Shown: piece after piece, positions 17,819 through 26,166 of the stretch
How the letters are laid out: each line of letters opens with the position of its first letter
Numbering within the stretch: position 1 is the first letter of the stretch
Assembly: GCA_016234855.1 (NCBI GenBank)
Contig: JACRNO010000063.1
Coordinates: 1 to 51,983 of the forward strand
From: Deltaproteobacteria bacterium
GTDB lineage: Bacteria > Desulfobacterota > GWC2-55-46
Reading direction: 5' to 3'
DNA: 51,983 bases
The notes under the pieces: generated by a model
What the model was told of the DNA's origin: nothing
What the model saw: the letters and a program-made list of their open reading frames with translations, nothing else
Database searches by the model: none
Translations under genes and position numbers: made by a program

Positions 17819-20239
17819 TTAACCGCACTCCGAGTATCCGCAGCCGCGGCAGACCACGCATCCGTCGACGTGCTCGACCGACGAGCCGCAGTCAGGGCAT
17901 GCCCCGCGCTTCATTATCTCCGGGGCAAGCGTGAAATCGAGCCTTGAATGCGCCACGCTGTGCGCGTCGGAACCTGCCCCGTGACCGGCGCCCGGATTCG
18001 CAAAAAAGAGCGGGGAGGCCGAGTTCCTCTTGAGACCGACGTACCACTCCATGGCCTGGGCCATGGCGTCGGCGCATGACATGACCTTGCCTGACGAGGA
18101 CCAGACCGGCTGATGGCAGCTTATGCCGCGCATCTGCTTGACTATCACCTCGGCCTCTATGCCGCTTCTGAGCGCAAGTGAGGTCATCCTGCCCATGGCC
18201 TCGCACTGCGAGGCCACGCAGCCGCCGGCCTTGCCTATCTGCGTGAATATCTCGCACGGCCTGCCCTCTTCGTCCTCGTTGATGGTGACGTAGAGGTTGC
18301 CGCAGCCCGTCTTTATCTTCCTCGTTACGCCGAAGGCCACCTCCCCCCTCACCTTGGGCTTGGGAGAAGCAACAGGGGCCGGGACCACCTCGGCGGTTGC
18401 TGCAGCGGCCTTGGTCGGCGAGCCGCTGCCCTTGGTCAGCACCTGCACGTCGCGCGAGCCGTCGCGGTAGACGGTAACGCCCTTGCACCCGAGTCTGTAG
18501 GCCATGAGATAGACCTTGGCCACGTCCTCGACCGTCGCCTCGTTCGGGAAGTTGACGGTCTTGCTGACGGCGTTGTCCGTATACTTCTGAAAGGCGGCCT
18601 GCATCCTTATATGCCACTCAGGCGAGATATCATGCGCCGTGACAAAGACCCTCGTAATCTCGTCCGGCACGCCGGTTATGCCGTGGAGCGAGCCCGTGGC
18701 CGCAGCCTGCTTCATCACCTCGGGGCTGTCAAAGCCGCGAGCAACGGCCGCCTCTTCAAGGAGCGGGTTTACCTCGACGAGTTCTGTGCCCTCCATCACG
18801 GTGCGCGTAAACGCGAGGGCAAAGAGCGGCTCGATGCCTGAAGAGCACCCGCCTATGATGGATATCGTCCCGGTAGGCGCGATGGTCGTTACGGTGGCGT
18901 TTCTCGGCGCGGGCTTGCCGTCGTATATCGAGCCTTTATAGTTGGGGAACGCCCCCCTTACATCCGCAAGCTTGACCGAGGCCTCGCGCCCCTTCTCCTG
19001 GATAAAGCGCATGACCGACTCGGCGAGGTCTATGGCCTCGTCCGAGTTATACGGTATGCCGAGACGTATGAGCGCGTCGGCAAAGCCCATGACGCCGAGG
19101 CCTATCTTGCGGTTGGACCTCGTGACCTCGGCTATCTGCGGGATGGGATACGAGTTCATGTCTATCACGTTATCAAGGAAGTGGACGGCCTTGCCGACCG
19201 TGGCCTCTAACTTTTCCCAATCCATCTCGTAACGCTCGCCTTTGCCGTTGGCAGGTTTGCGGAGCATGAGGCTCAGGTTTATGGAGCCGAGATTGCAAGA
19301 CTCGTACGGCAGGAGAGGCTGCTCGCCGCACGGGTTGGTGGACTCGATTGCGCCCAGGAGCGGAGTCGGGTTGTCCCTGTTCATCTGGTCGATGAATATG
19401 ACGCCGGGGTCGCCGTTGCACCATGCCTTCTCGACTATCTTATTAAAAACCTCGCGCGCCTTCATCCTTGCAACGGCCTTGCCGGTGTGCGGATTACGCA
19501 GGTCGTACTCGCCGTCGTTGTCCACCGCGTTCATGAACTCGTCCGTGAGGCTCACAGAAATATTAAAATTATTGAGTCTTGCGTTGTCTTCCTTGCACAC
19601 GATAAAGTTCATGATATCGGGATGGTCGACCCTGAGCATCCCCATATTGGCGCCCCTGCGGGTGCCGCCCTGCTTTATGGCCTCGGTGGCGGAATCGAAT
19701 ACCGTCATGAAGGATATCGGGCCGGAGGATATGCCGGAGGTCGAACCGACGACGTCGCCCGAAGGCCGAAGCCTTGAGAACGAAAAGCCGGTCCCGCCGC
19801 CTGATTTGTGTATCAGGGCCGTATGCTTTACAGCCTCGAATATCGACTCCATCGAGTCCTCGACCGGCAGGACGAAACATGCCGAGAGCTGCTGCAGGTC
19901 CCTGCCCGCGTTCATTAAAGTCGGGGAGTTGGGGAGGAAAGCGAGCGAGGTCATCACCTCGTAGAACTCGGCGGCCGTGGCTTCCACGTCCGCGTCCTTG
20001 CCGTAGCGCCTGTCCGCTTCCGCGATATTGCGCGCCACGCGCTCGAACATGTCCGCGATGGTCTCGATGGGCTTGCCGTCGGAGTCTTTCTTAAGGTAGC
20101 GCTTTTCAAGCACCCTGACCCCGTTCTCGTTAATCCTGACCTCGGGCCTTTGCGGCCTGTCCGCGCGCTTTTTATGCGCCGTTGTATGGCGCGGGGTCTC
20201 GCTCAACAGCCTCGCGTATGCCTCATGATCCATGCTCAC
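17819..20239 (-). CDS. nrdJ: Adenosylcobalamin-dependent (class II) ribonucleotide reductase
   Basis: Reduces ribonucleotides to deoxyribonucleotides with a B12-generated thiyl radical and needs no oxygen. The 806 residues show the N-terminal catalytic Cys in LSACFVLPVEDS, a GGTGFSFS loop, the NPCGEQPLLPYESCNLGS active-site segment, the TIAPTGTIS phosphate loop, and a C-terminal zinc-finger-like redox tail with CPDCG and CRGCGYSEC. There is no intein. The start is GTG at 20239 (SD GGAGG, five-base spacing) or ATG at 20233 (eleven bases). No class I reductase genes are nearby. I see no cobalamin riboswitch upstream, only a hairpin and a tandem repeat. Confidence 0.96.
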   Translation of the reverse strand: MSMDHEAYARLLSETPRHTTAHKKRADRPQRPEVRINENGVRVLEKRYLKKDSDGKPIETIADMFERVARNIAEADRRYGKDADVEATAAEFYEVMTSLAFLPNSPTLMNAGRDLQQLSACFVLPVEDSMESIFEAVKHTALIHKSGGGTGFSFSRLRPSGDVVGSTSGISSGPISFMTVFDSATEAIKQGGTRRGANMGMLRVDHPDIMNFIVCKEDNARLNNFNISVSLTDEFMNAVDNDGEYDLRNPHTGKAVARMKAREVFNKIVEKAWCNGDPGVIFIDQMNRDNPTPLLGAIESTNPCGEQPLLPYESCNLGSINLSLMLRKPANGKGERYEMDWEKLEATVGKAVHFLDNVIDMNSYPIPQIAEVTRSNRKIGLGVMGFADALIRLGIPYNSDEAIDLAESVMRFIQEKGREASVKLADVRGAFPNYKGSIYDGKPAPRNATVTTIAPTGTISIIGGCSSGIEPLFALAFTRTVMEGTELVEVNPLLEEAAVARGFDSPEVMKQAAATGSLHGITGVPDEITRVFVTAHDISPEWHIRMQAAFQKYTDNAVSKTVNFPNEATVEDVAKVYLMAYRLGCKGVTVYRDGSRDVQVLTKGSGSPTKAAAATAEVVPAPVASPKPKVRGEVAFGVTRKIKTGCGNLYVTINEDEEGRPCEIFTQIGKAGGCVASQCEAMGRMTSLALRSGIEAEVIVKQMRGISCHQPVWSSSGKVMSCADAMAQAMEWYVGLKRNSASPLFFANPGAGHGAGSDAHSVAHSRLDFTLAPEIMKRGACPDCGSSVEHVDGCVVCRGCGYSECG

Positions 20240-20464
20240 CGTAACCTCCGTACGACCTTAAAATTTCCGGTTGATTTGCCCTGTTGCTTGCTTAATCTAT
20301 ATAAAAAAACCGGCAACCGTTACATGTGCGGGCCGCATCCGGCTTAAAAATAAAACAGATGGCCGATAGCCGACAAACCCCGCATTGAATGATACCCTGC
20401 ACGGCAGCCTGAATGGATTTAAGGTTTTTCCGCAACCTGTTAGATATTTCAGTAAACCGCGAGA

Positions 20465-20494
20465 CCGTAACCCCTGCACTACCAGGGGTTACGG
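20465..20494. repeat. Perfect 12-bp inverted repeat upstream of nrdJ
   Basis: CCGTAACCCCTG (20465-20476), a six-base loop and CAGGGGTTACGG (20483-20494). It lies about 225 bases before the nrdJ start. It could be an operator, a terminator stem without a T run, or one more repeat. Confidence 0.6.
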
Positions 20495-20540
20495 CACATC
20501 AAATACAATAACCGCTCGGCCCGCTGCCCTGTAACCCCGC

Positions 20541-20752
20541 CCCATTATGCCCTACTGTTAAATATCGAGCTTGAGAGACTGCCAACCACAGCCATGCGCC
20601 AAATCTTACAATTATGCCCGGTTGCAAGAGAGGGGCAACCCCACATATCCGCAAAATCCACCACCCCATTATGCCCGGCTGCAAAAGGTCGAGTATGAAA
20701 AACTGCCAACCTCGGACATGAGCCAAATCCCCAAATTACGCCCGGCTGCGGA
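20541..20752. repeat. Imperfect tandem repeat with about 124-bp period
   Basis: Four ATTATGCCC/ATTACGCCC blocks start at 20544, 20611, 20668 and 20735, with spacings 67, 57 and 67, so a two-part unit of about 124 bp is present nearly twice. Shared segments include ACTGCCAACC and GCCAAATC. It fills the space between leftward nrdJ and the rightward exported-protein gene. Confidence 0.65.
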
Positions 20753-20887
20753 ACTATTTGATTTTTATGGATAAATCACTTTATGTGGTAGTGTTAACCT
20801 AATTAGACCACAACATATTGTGTCTGTCAAGAAAAAATATTTCCATTTAAAATCAGGCAGATTGGCTTACCAAAGGGAGATTTCCGG

Positions 20888-20893
20888 TATAAT
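20888..20893 (+). promoter_or_regulatory. -10 box of the exported aromatic-basic protein gene
   Basis: Perfect TATAAT. Possible -35 elements are TTGGCT at 20862-20867 (20-bp spacer) or TTACCA at 20867-20872 (15-bp spacer); neither is ideal. The leader to the ATG at 20948 would be about 48 bases. Confidence 0.45.
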
Positions 20894-20947
20894 TACTGCA
20901 TGGTTTTCAGCGGCGCAGCGATGCGCCGCCAAAAAAAGGAGGCATAT

Positions 20948-21463
20948 ATGCGCGGATTTTTCAGGGTCGTCTGCATCTCTGTTTTCACCTGTTGCCTTTT
21001 GGCCGGGACCATATTAACGCGGATTGAGACGGCAATTGCCGCAGGGCCGCCGCTGCCCGCGCTCGGGATAAAAACGGCGCCGGAACTCATGCCGCTTCCC
21101 GATATAGACGTCTACGTAATCGCTGACCTTGACATGGACGTCGCCTTCTACAATGGATGGTGGTGGCGGATGCACGACAACAGGTGGTACCGGGCCTCCG
21201 AGTATAACGGGGCATGGGGACTGGTAATCGCGGGAAAGGTCCCTGAGATAATCCTTGGCCTGCATCCCGGTTTCAGGGGAAGAGGGCTTGGCAACACGCG
21301 AATCCCCTACGGCCAGTTCAAAAAGAACTGGAAGAGATGGGAGAAAGAAAAACGGTGGCACAAGGCTGAAAGGAAGATGGAGCACAGGGAAGAGAAATCA
21401 CGGGACAGGCAAGACCGCAACGGACGCGGACAGGGGCACGGGGGCGGCAAGGGAAGGCGTTAA
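20948..21463 (+). CDS. Exported Trp/Tyr-rich protein with basic tail
   Basis: A 171-residue protein without assigned function. Residues 1-33 form a signal peptide with a hydrophobic core and a TAIAAG cleavage region. A Pro-rich linker follows, then the domain VAFYNGWWWRMHDNRWYRAS with YNGAWGLV. This Trp/Tyr-rich motif is known from small exported proteins of deltaproteobacteria. The last about 45 residues are Lys/Arg/Glu-rich and end Gly-rich. AAAGGAGG before the ATG at 20948 fixes the start; the frame is open further upstream but without an SD. It may bind polyanions, which is only an inference from charge. Confidence 0.75.
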   Translation: MRGFFRVVCISVFTCCLLAGTILTRIETAIAAGPPLPALGIKTAPELMPLPDIDVYVIADLDMDVAFYNGWWWRMHDNRWYRASEYNGAWGLVIAGKVPEIILGLHPGFRGRGLGNTRIPYGQFKKNWKRWEKEKRWHKAERKMEHREEKSRDRQDRNGRGQGHGGGKGRR

Positions 21464-21855
21464 GGTGTTCAGGCCTTGATTTTACCGGGCGCGGATGTTC
21501 TAATAGGCTGCGGGAAAACTCTCGATACGTAATTCCCGAGGTCTCTATCCCCGACTAATACATTCGGGGACGAATCCAATCTATGTGGAATCAACGGGTA
21601 TGGATTCCCGCTGCAGCCTGCCCTCGTGAAGACGGGGGCGGGAATGACGGCATAAAGCAGCAATACTGAGTTTTTCAGCAGTCTGCTAATAAGCCGCTGT
21701 CCGGCCTCTCGCCTCTCACTTGACGCCGCTTTGTATCGCAAGGATTTGCGCTGATTCACCGGCAAGATGACGGGGAGTTACGCCGGGCGGACGATACAAG
21801 AGGGCATCTCCATGAGCGGCTTACAAAAGAAAAAACGGATGGAGGCCTCATCCCG
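21464..21855. other. Intergenic with interspersed repeats
   Basis: No gene. The segment 21549-21582, with ACTAATACATTCGGGGACG at its core, recurs at 25671-25703. An ATTCCCGC...GCGGGAATGACGGCATAAA block near 21600-21655 and the TTTTTCAGCAGTCTGCTAA block after it echo 10609-10690. GGAGG at 21841-21845 is the likely SD of the next gene. Confidence 0.55.
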
Positions 21856-22509
21856 ATGAACAAACTGACGGAACTCTTTTCCAACAACCGGAGATGGGCC
21901 CATACGACCGAAGAAGGCAGGCCTGACTTCTTCAAGACCCTTGCGCATCAGCAAAGCCCTGCATATCTCTGGATAGGCTGCTCTGACAGCAGGGTTCCGG
22001 CGAACGAGATAGTCGGGCTCATGCCGGGCGAGCTATTCGTGCATCGTAACGTCGCCAACCTCGTCGTGCACAGCGACATGAACTGCCTGACCGTCATGCA
22101 ATACGCCATAGACGTATTGAAGGTGCGACACATCATCGTCTGCGGCCATTACGGCTGCGGGGGCGTGGTGGCGTCACTTGAAGAAGAAAGGCACGGCCTT
22201 ATCGACAACTGGCTCAGGCACATAAGGGACATCCATGCCTCGCACCAGACCGATCTGAAGAGATACAAGGATAAGAGGTCATTGACCGACCGTCTGTGCG
22301 AGCTGAACGTCGTCTGGCAGGTCTATAACGTCTGCAACACCACCGTGGTGCAGGACGCATGGGGCAGACGTCAGCCCGTAACCGTGCACGGCTGGATATA
22401 CGGCATCGAAAACGGCCTGCTGAGGGACTTGGACGTCTGCGTCGCGGGGAAGACGGATTACAAACGGGTCTTCAAAGACGAGAAAAAGCCAATGCCGCGC
22501 AGGTGGTGA
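21856..22509 (+). CDS. can: Beta-class carbonic anhydrase
   Basis: Interconverts CO2 and bicarbonate in the cytoplasm. The 217 residues contain the zinc ligands Cys42, His98 and Cys101 and the Asp44-Arg46 dyad in GCSDSRVPAN, with GHYGCGG around the second ligand group. Length and motifs match the plant/E. coli Can-type subgroup. It has a GGAGG-containing leader and stands alone between repeat-rich gaps. Confidence 0.95.
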   Translation: MNKLTELFSNNRRWAHTTEEGRPDFFKTLAHQQSPAYLWIGCSDSRVPANEIVGLMPGELFVHRNVANLVVHSDMNCLTVMQYAIDVLKVRHIIVCGHYGCGGVVASLEEERHGLIDNWLRHIRDIHASHQTDLKRYKDKRSLTDRLCELNVVWQVYNVCNTTVVQDAWGRRQPVTVHGWIYGIENGLLRDLDVCVAGKTDYKRVFKDEKKPMPRRW

Positions 22510-22611
22510 AGCTCACCCCCTCTTTTTAAAACGGCGGGGTACCCGCGCCAAGGGACATGGGTCAGGGGAGTTATAAAGACGCGCATAATCTCCCCCCTCA
22601 CCTCAATCCTC

Positions 22612-22669
22612 TCGTGCGCTAACGTTGTGTCGTGTGCGCTAACGTTATGTCTTTAGCGCCTTTGGCGCC
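22612..22669 (+). repeat. 20-mer modular mini-element, copy B (two units plus cap)
   Basis: Unit 1 (22612-22629) is the 18-base form TCGTGCGCTAACGTTGTG. Unit 2 (22630-22649) is the full 20-base form. The cap (22650-22669) is identical to copy A. It interrupts a repeat that reads CAATCCTC followed directly by CCCC..GGGG elsewhere. Confidence 0.85.
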
Positions 22670-22703
22670 TCCCCGAAGGGGAGAGGAAGTTAGTTCTGTC
22701 CCC

Positions 22704-22733
22704 CTCGTTCCCAAGCTCCTGCTTGGGAACGAG
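22704..22733. repeat. GTTCCCAAGC palindrome
   Basis: CTCGTTCCCAAGC and GCTTGGGAACGAG with a short TCCT-type loop. Same family as 15597-15687, 48390-48414 and 48506-48535. Confidence 0.85.
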
Positions 22734-22813
22734 AAGATTGCTTCGTTGCGCAATGACGGGTCGGGGAACTAAGCAGGGGTTACCTGGCGCACATAGCAAA
22801 GAGGCCGCACCTG

Positions 22814-23464
22814 TTATCTTATCACGTCTTTAAGCTCGCTGAAGCTGTTCAAAAGGATATCGAAGCCCGTAAGCTCTTCTTTGCCCCTATAACCGTAGGT
22901 CATCCCGATTGTGAAGATACCCGCGGCCCCGCCCGCCTCGGCGTCAACCGGGCTGTCGCCAACCATGACAGCGGCCTCGTTCGCGCCGCCTGCCGCCTTT
23001 ATTGCGGCCTGTACAGGCTCTGGCGAGGGCTTACGCACGGCCAGCGTATCCCCGCCCACAACGGCCCGAAAATACCGGCTCAAGTCCATCTCGTCGAGCA
23101 AGCGTCTGGTCAGGGTCTCCGGCTTATTGGTGACTACGGCCATCTTCTTGCCCAGAGCGGCAAAACCGTCAAGTGTCTGTCTGACGCCGGGATAGACGGT
23201 GGTCTCGACCACAAGGCGTTCGCCGTAAAACTCAAGAAAGCTCCGGCGCGCCGAAGCTATCCTCTCCGGAGGTTCGGACGGCATGAGCCTTTCCAACAGC
23301 ACCTTGACGCCCCAGCCTATGTCCGCCTTTATCCGCTCGATATCAAGCCCGATATAACCCATCAGCTCAAGGGTGCGGTTGGCGGCATGGGCGATATCAT
23401 GGGACGAGTCAACGAGCGTGCCGTCAAGGTCGAATATTATAAGGTCAGCCGCTATTGTTTTCAC
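22814..23464 (-). CDS. HAD-family phosphatase, phosphoglycolate-phosphatase-like
   Basis: Predicted cytoplasmic small-molecule phosphatase of the Gph/PGP subfamily. The 216 residues show motif I FDLDGTLVDS (nucleophile Asp12, Asp14), motif II VVTNKP, the Lys of motif III in RKPSPEP, and motif IV VMVGDSPVDAEA, with an alpha-helical cap between I and II. The start is GTG at 23464 with an AAGGGAA SD. Phosphoglycolate is the likely substrate by family, but HAD specificity cannot be read from sequence. It faces leftwards, alone. Confidence 0.88.
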   Translation of the reverse strand: MKTIAADLIIFDLDGTLVDSSHDIAHAANRTLELMGYIGLDIERIKADIGWGVKVLLERLMPSEPPERIASARRSFLEFYGERLVVETTVYPGVRQTLDGFAALGKKMAVVTNKPETLTRRLLDEMDLSRYFRAVVGGDTLAVRKPSPEPVQAAIKAAGGANEAAVMVGDSPVDAEAGGAAGIFTIGMTYGYRGKEELTGFDILLNSFSELKDVIR

Positions 23465-23585
23465 GCCAAATTCCCTTGGAATGTAATGAACCGCCCTGAA
23501 GCAACCTACAGGAAATTACATGATTAAATTATCATATCCATCCTCTCAAATACCACCGTTTTCCCGGCATTATAGCCACCTGGCA

Positions 23586-23613
23586 TTGACACTTGCCAAG
23601 GGTGTGGCATAAT
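23586..23613 (+). promoter_or_regulatory. Promoter of the thioredoxin-TPR gene
   Basis: TTGACA at 23586-23591, a 16-bp spacer and CATAAT at 23608-23613, with a leader of about 80 bases. Confidence 0.65.
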
Positions 23614-23698
23614 AAAAATAGGGACTTGGCATGCAACGGACAGGCCGCGAAACGGCCTGATAAAGTCATATTAACGTCGTGCAGCGGGGTGTATCATT

Positions 23699-24262
23699 AT
23701 GATGCCCATAAGATGGCTCAAAGGACTGACCAAAGCCGAAAATGAGGCCCATGTCTCGGACAAGCTCGTCCTCCTCTTCTTTCACAGTTCAAAGTGCGGC
23801 GGGTGCCGCAAGACCGAGTCAATGACCTTTGCGGACGGACATGTGACCGAGCTCATAGAGAAATGTTGCGCGCCCGTAAGCCTCGATGTGACGGCCGACC
23901 AGGGACTGACGGCGCACTATAAGATAGAGTGGACACCGACCTTCATCCTCGCCGACAGCTCTGGCGTTGAGCTTGAGCGCTGGGTCGGTTTCCTGCCGCC
24001 TGAGGACTTCATCCCGCAGTTGTACCTTGCGATAGGTTTATCGTCCTTCCACAGGGGTCTGTTCAAGGAGGCGGAGACGGCCTTCGAAAGGATTATCGAC
24101 AACCACACGACATCCGTGGCCGCGCCGCAGGCCAGGTACTACATGGGCGTGGCCCTTTACAAGGCCACGGGCGACGCAAGCCACCTCAAGAGGACGTGGG
24201 AGGCGATGAGCCGCAGATTCCCCAATGACTTCTGGACGAAGAAGGCCTCTGCCTGGTCATAA
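23699..24262 (+). CDS. Thioredoxin-fold protein with C-terminal TPR
   Basis: A 187-residue protein without a clear signal peptide. A thioredoxin-like domain (about 15-105) has the redox motif CGGC (Cys33, Cys36) and the cis-Pro in WTPTF. Residues about 110-180 form one or two TPR-like helical hairpins (LFKEAETAFERIIDNH, AAPQARYYMGVALYK). The combination suggests a disulfide or redox adaptor working on a protein partner; the partner is not identifiable. Two adjacent ATG codons (23699, 23702) are possible starts. DUF488 follows nine bases later and is probably co-transcribed. Confidence 0.85.
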   Translation: MMPIRWLKGLTKAENEAHVSDKLVLLFFHSSKCGGCRKTESMTFADGHVTELIEKCCAPVSLDVTADQGLTAHYKIEWTPTFILADSSGVELERWVGFLPPEDFIPQLYLAIGLSSFHRGLFKEAETAFERIIDNHTTSVAAPQARYYMGVALYKATGDASHLKRTWEAMSRRFPNDFWTKKASAWS

Positions 24263-24271
24263 ACCCGCCCA

Positions 24272-24625
24272 ATGGTCAAAACCAAGAGCATATACTCGCC
24301 CGAATCTCCTGACGACGGACTGAGAATCCTTGTAATGAGATACTGGCCGCGCGGCATAAAGAAGGAACGCGCAAGCCTGTGGCTGCGCGAACTCGGGCCG
24401 GGCACGGGTCTCATAAAGAGATGGAAGGCCGGTGAATTGACTTGGGCTGCGTTTGCGCGGGAGTATAAAACCGAGTTCAATATTGATGCCAGAAAAAAGG
24501 CATTTGCCGGGTTGAAGGAAATTATAAAAAAGACCGGTAGCGCGCCAGTGACCCTTTTGTGCGCATGCCCTGATGAGGAGACCTGCCACAGAGGGCTCTT
24601 AAAGAAGATGCTGGAGAAGGAGTAA
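24272..24625 (+). CDS. DUF488 family protein (YeaO-like)
   Basis: A 117-residue cytoplasmic protein of the DUF488/YeaO family, whose function is not established. Typical segments are RILVMRYWPRGIKKE near residue 20, LRELGPG..LIKRWK (about 39-52), and a C-terminal CACPDEETCHRGLL containing three Cys and a His, as usual for the family. It begins nine bases after the thioredoxin-TPR stop. A redox or metal role is sometimes proposed for the family from the Cys cluster, but I cannot support it further. Confidence 0.85.
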   Translation: MVKTKSIYSPESPDDGLRILVMRYWPRGIKKERASLWLRELGPGTGLIKRWKAGELTWAAFAREYKTEFNIDARKKAFAGLKEIIKKTGSAPVTLLCACPDEETCHRGLLKKMLEKE

Positions 24626-24627
24626 CT

Positions 24628-24683
24628 CCCCGCGACCCACGCCGCTTGGCGTGGGTACCCCGCCTCTTTAAAAAGAGGGGGTT
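24628..24683. repeat. CCCACGCC...GGCGTGGG plus CCTCTTTAAAAAGAGG composite repeat, copy 2
   Basis: Nearly identical to 17746-17812. It begins two bases after the DUF488 stop, so it may act as the transcription terminator. Confidence 0.75.
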
Positions 24684-24831
24684 CTAATTACGCTTACCTA
24701 TCATACAAAACTATCCCTTCGGAATGACAGACAACAAAACCCCGGCAACTGACATAAATCATTTGGTTCAAGGTTTGGCCGTGATATGTTAAAATTATAA
24801 GAGTAAGACTACCTGAACGGAGGAATCTATC

Positions 24832-25314
24832 ATGACCGAAAACATAACAAAACTCGACCTGCGCGAGATACCTGTTTCCGAGCGCCATCCGAGCATATTC
24901 GACGCATGGGAAGACCTTGCCCCGGAGGGCGTCCTGCAACTCACAAACGACCACGACCCGAAGCCCCTGCGCTATCAGTTCGAGGGCGAGTACAAGGACA
25001 AGTTCTCGTGGGATTACATCAAGCAGGGGCCGACGGACTGGGTGGTGAATATAACCAAGCTGAAGCTCGTCGAGGCAACCGGCGCGGAATTGCGCAAGAA
25101 GGTCGAAGAGGCGTTGGACGAGGTGCGGCCGTATCTGCAGGCCGACGGCGGCAACGTCGAGCTCGTCGAGATAGACGAGGCAGCGCGTGTCGTAAGGGTA
25201 CAACTCACTGGCGCCTGCGGCGGGTGCCCGTCAGCCGCCATGACCCTGAAGGCGGGCGTCGAGAATACGGTCAGGAAATACGCGCCTGAGATACGCTCGG
25301 TCGAGCAGGTCTGA
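24832..25314 (+). CDS. DUF2249 domain fused to NifU C-terminal Fe-S scaffold domain
   Basis: A 160-residue cytoplasmic protein. Residues about 6-75 are a DUF2249 domain ([19 protein letters not shown], ending with the [13 protein letters not shown] segment). Residues about 86-158 are a NifU C-terminal domain with [12 protein letters not shown] and the cluster-binding CGGC at Cys129/Cys132. NifU-C domains hold transient Fe-S clusters for transfer; DUF2249 often accompanies redox or respiratory proteins. GGAGG stands seven bases before the ATG. It is a single gene with a strong terminator. Confidence 0.88.
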   Translation: MTENITKLDLREIPVSERHPSIFDAWEDLAPEGVLQLTNDHDPKPLRYQFEGEYKDKFSWDYIKQGPTDWVVNITKLKLVEATGAELRKKVEEALDEVRPYLQADGGNVELVEIDEAARVVRVQLTGACGGCPSAAMTLKAGVENTVRKYAPEIRSVEQV

Positions 25315-25362
25315 CCCGGGCCTGATTCGATTGCGTCGGCATGAAGTGAACAGATAAATAAG

Positions 25363-25402
25363 ACGGGCGGTCTGCCGTAAGGCAGACCGCCCGTTTCTTG
25401 TT
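25363..25402 (+). terminator. Strong terminator after DUF2249-NifU
   Basis: Perfect 14-bp arms (25363-25376 and 25381-25394) around a GTAA loop, followed by a T-rich tail. Confidence 0.92.
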
Positions 25403-25759
25403 GGACCTTTGCATAACCCCGCCTAAGCGCATGGCAATCGGCTTTTAGGGGCTGGATTCCCGCCAAAACTTGCCCTCGAATGTTTCTTTCGGGGGACATG
25501 CGGGAATGGCGCTAAAGGCGCTAAAGACATAACGTTAGCGCACACGACATAACATTAGCGCACACGACATAACATTAGCGCACACGACATAACGTTAACG
25601 CACGAGACAATTTCTCGATCTTTTTATCCGTCATTCCCGATGCGTTACTCCGTCCCCGAATGTCTAAGTCGGGGACTAATACATTCGGGGACGAATCCAA
25701 TCTTTAAGTTATGCGAAGCTCTCATTACTTATGGGATGAAAAACGCCTGCCGCGCTTCC
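25403..25759. other. Intergenic with repeats
   Basis: Holds an ATTCCCGCC/GCGGGAAT pair around 25450-25508, the longest copy of the 20-mer mini-element (25508-25605), and a CCCCGAATGT/ACATTCGGGG inverted repeat whose right part (25671-25703) is shared with 21549-21582. No gene on either strand. Confidence 0.6.
25508..25605 (-). repeat. 20-mer modular mini-element, copy C (four units plus cap, inverted)
   Basis: Read on the minus strand: an 18-base distal unit (25605-25588), three 20-base units (25587-25568, 25567-25548, 25547-25528) and the 20-base cap (25527-25508). The middle two units carry ATT in place of GTT. The order distal short unit, full units, cap, then host ATTCCCGC hairpin is the same as in copy A. 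Confidence 0.9.
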
Positions 25760-25954
25760 TCAATAATCCTTGGTCAGGCAATCCGGCGCAAAGCAGCAAC
25801 CGGTCTGGTCACAGTACCCGTCGGAGGTGCCGAAACACGGGAAGTTTCCCTCGGCCGCCTGAATCTGACGTATCAATTCGAGTTTTTTGATCTTTCCCGC
25901 AGCCACCTTCAGACCGGCTGCCTTTGCCCTTTTCTTAATCTCTTCTATCTGCAT
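25760..25954 (-). CDS. Small SAP-like Cys-rich protein
   Basis: 64 residues from the chosen ATG. The N-terminal half (IEEIKKRAKAAGLKVAAGK) followed by KKLELIRQIQ is a SAP-like helix-loop-helix that may bind nucleic acid. The C-terminal half has CFGTSDGYCDQTGCCFAPDC, a Cys cluster that could bind metal. Small proteins of this form are frequent in deltaproteobacteria and uncharacterised. GGAGG is eight bases before the ATG at 25954; the frame is open to 25978 without a better SD. A TTGACA promoter lies upstream. Confidence 0.8.
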   Translation of the reverse strand: MQIEEIKKRAKAAGLKVAAGKIKKLELIRQIQAAEGNFPCFGTSDGYCDQTGCCFAPDCLTKDY

Positions 25955-26054
25955 CGGTAGAACCTCCATCAACTGCAAAGATTAGACATCCAAAAAGGCC
26001 CGGCCCGTTATCGGCCGTGACCCGGCCTTACAACGCCTAACTGCACATACTATA

Positions 26055-26083
26055 GATTAAGCCCTAATTTTTCTCCTTGTCAA
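26055..26083 (-). promoter_or_regulatory. Promoter of the SAP-like gene
   Basis: Reading leftwards, a perfect TTGACA at 26083-26078, a 17-bp spacer and TTAATC at 26060-26055. The -10 is weak. Confidence 0.45.
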
Positions 26084-26166
26084 CGGGTGCGGACGTTTTT
26101 TATGGCCGCACCCCAGGCGGTATGCTAATATGACGGCGTAACGCACCCCTTCAAACGGAGGCCGCA

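Larger units (their letters stand above)
22510..22813. other. Intergenic, repeat-rich
   Basis: Holds a CCCCCTCTTTTTAAAA block, a CACCTCAATCCTC block interrupted by mini-element copy B (22612-22669), a CCCCGAAGGGG hairpin immediately after it, the GTTCCCAAGC hairpin at 22704-22733, and GATTGCTTCGTTGCGCAATGAC. No gene. Confidence 0.6.

Noticed and set aside
20240-20480. Cobalamin riboswitch upstream of nrdJ
   Set aside because: No B12-box-like GCCACTG core or matching multi-stem layout could be found.
20499-20774. Short frames on both strands across the 124-bp tandem repeat
   Set aside because: Open only because of the repeat; no SD, and the translated repeats are not protein-like.
25528-25605. 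Possible CRISPR array
   Set aside because: The 18-20-bp units are directly adjacent with no spacers, and no cas genes are present.
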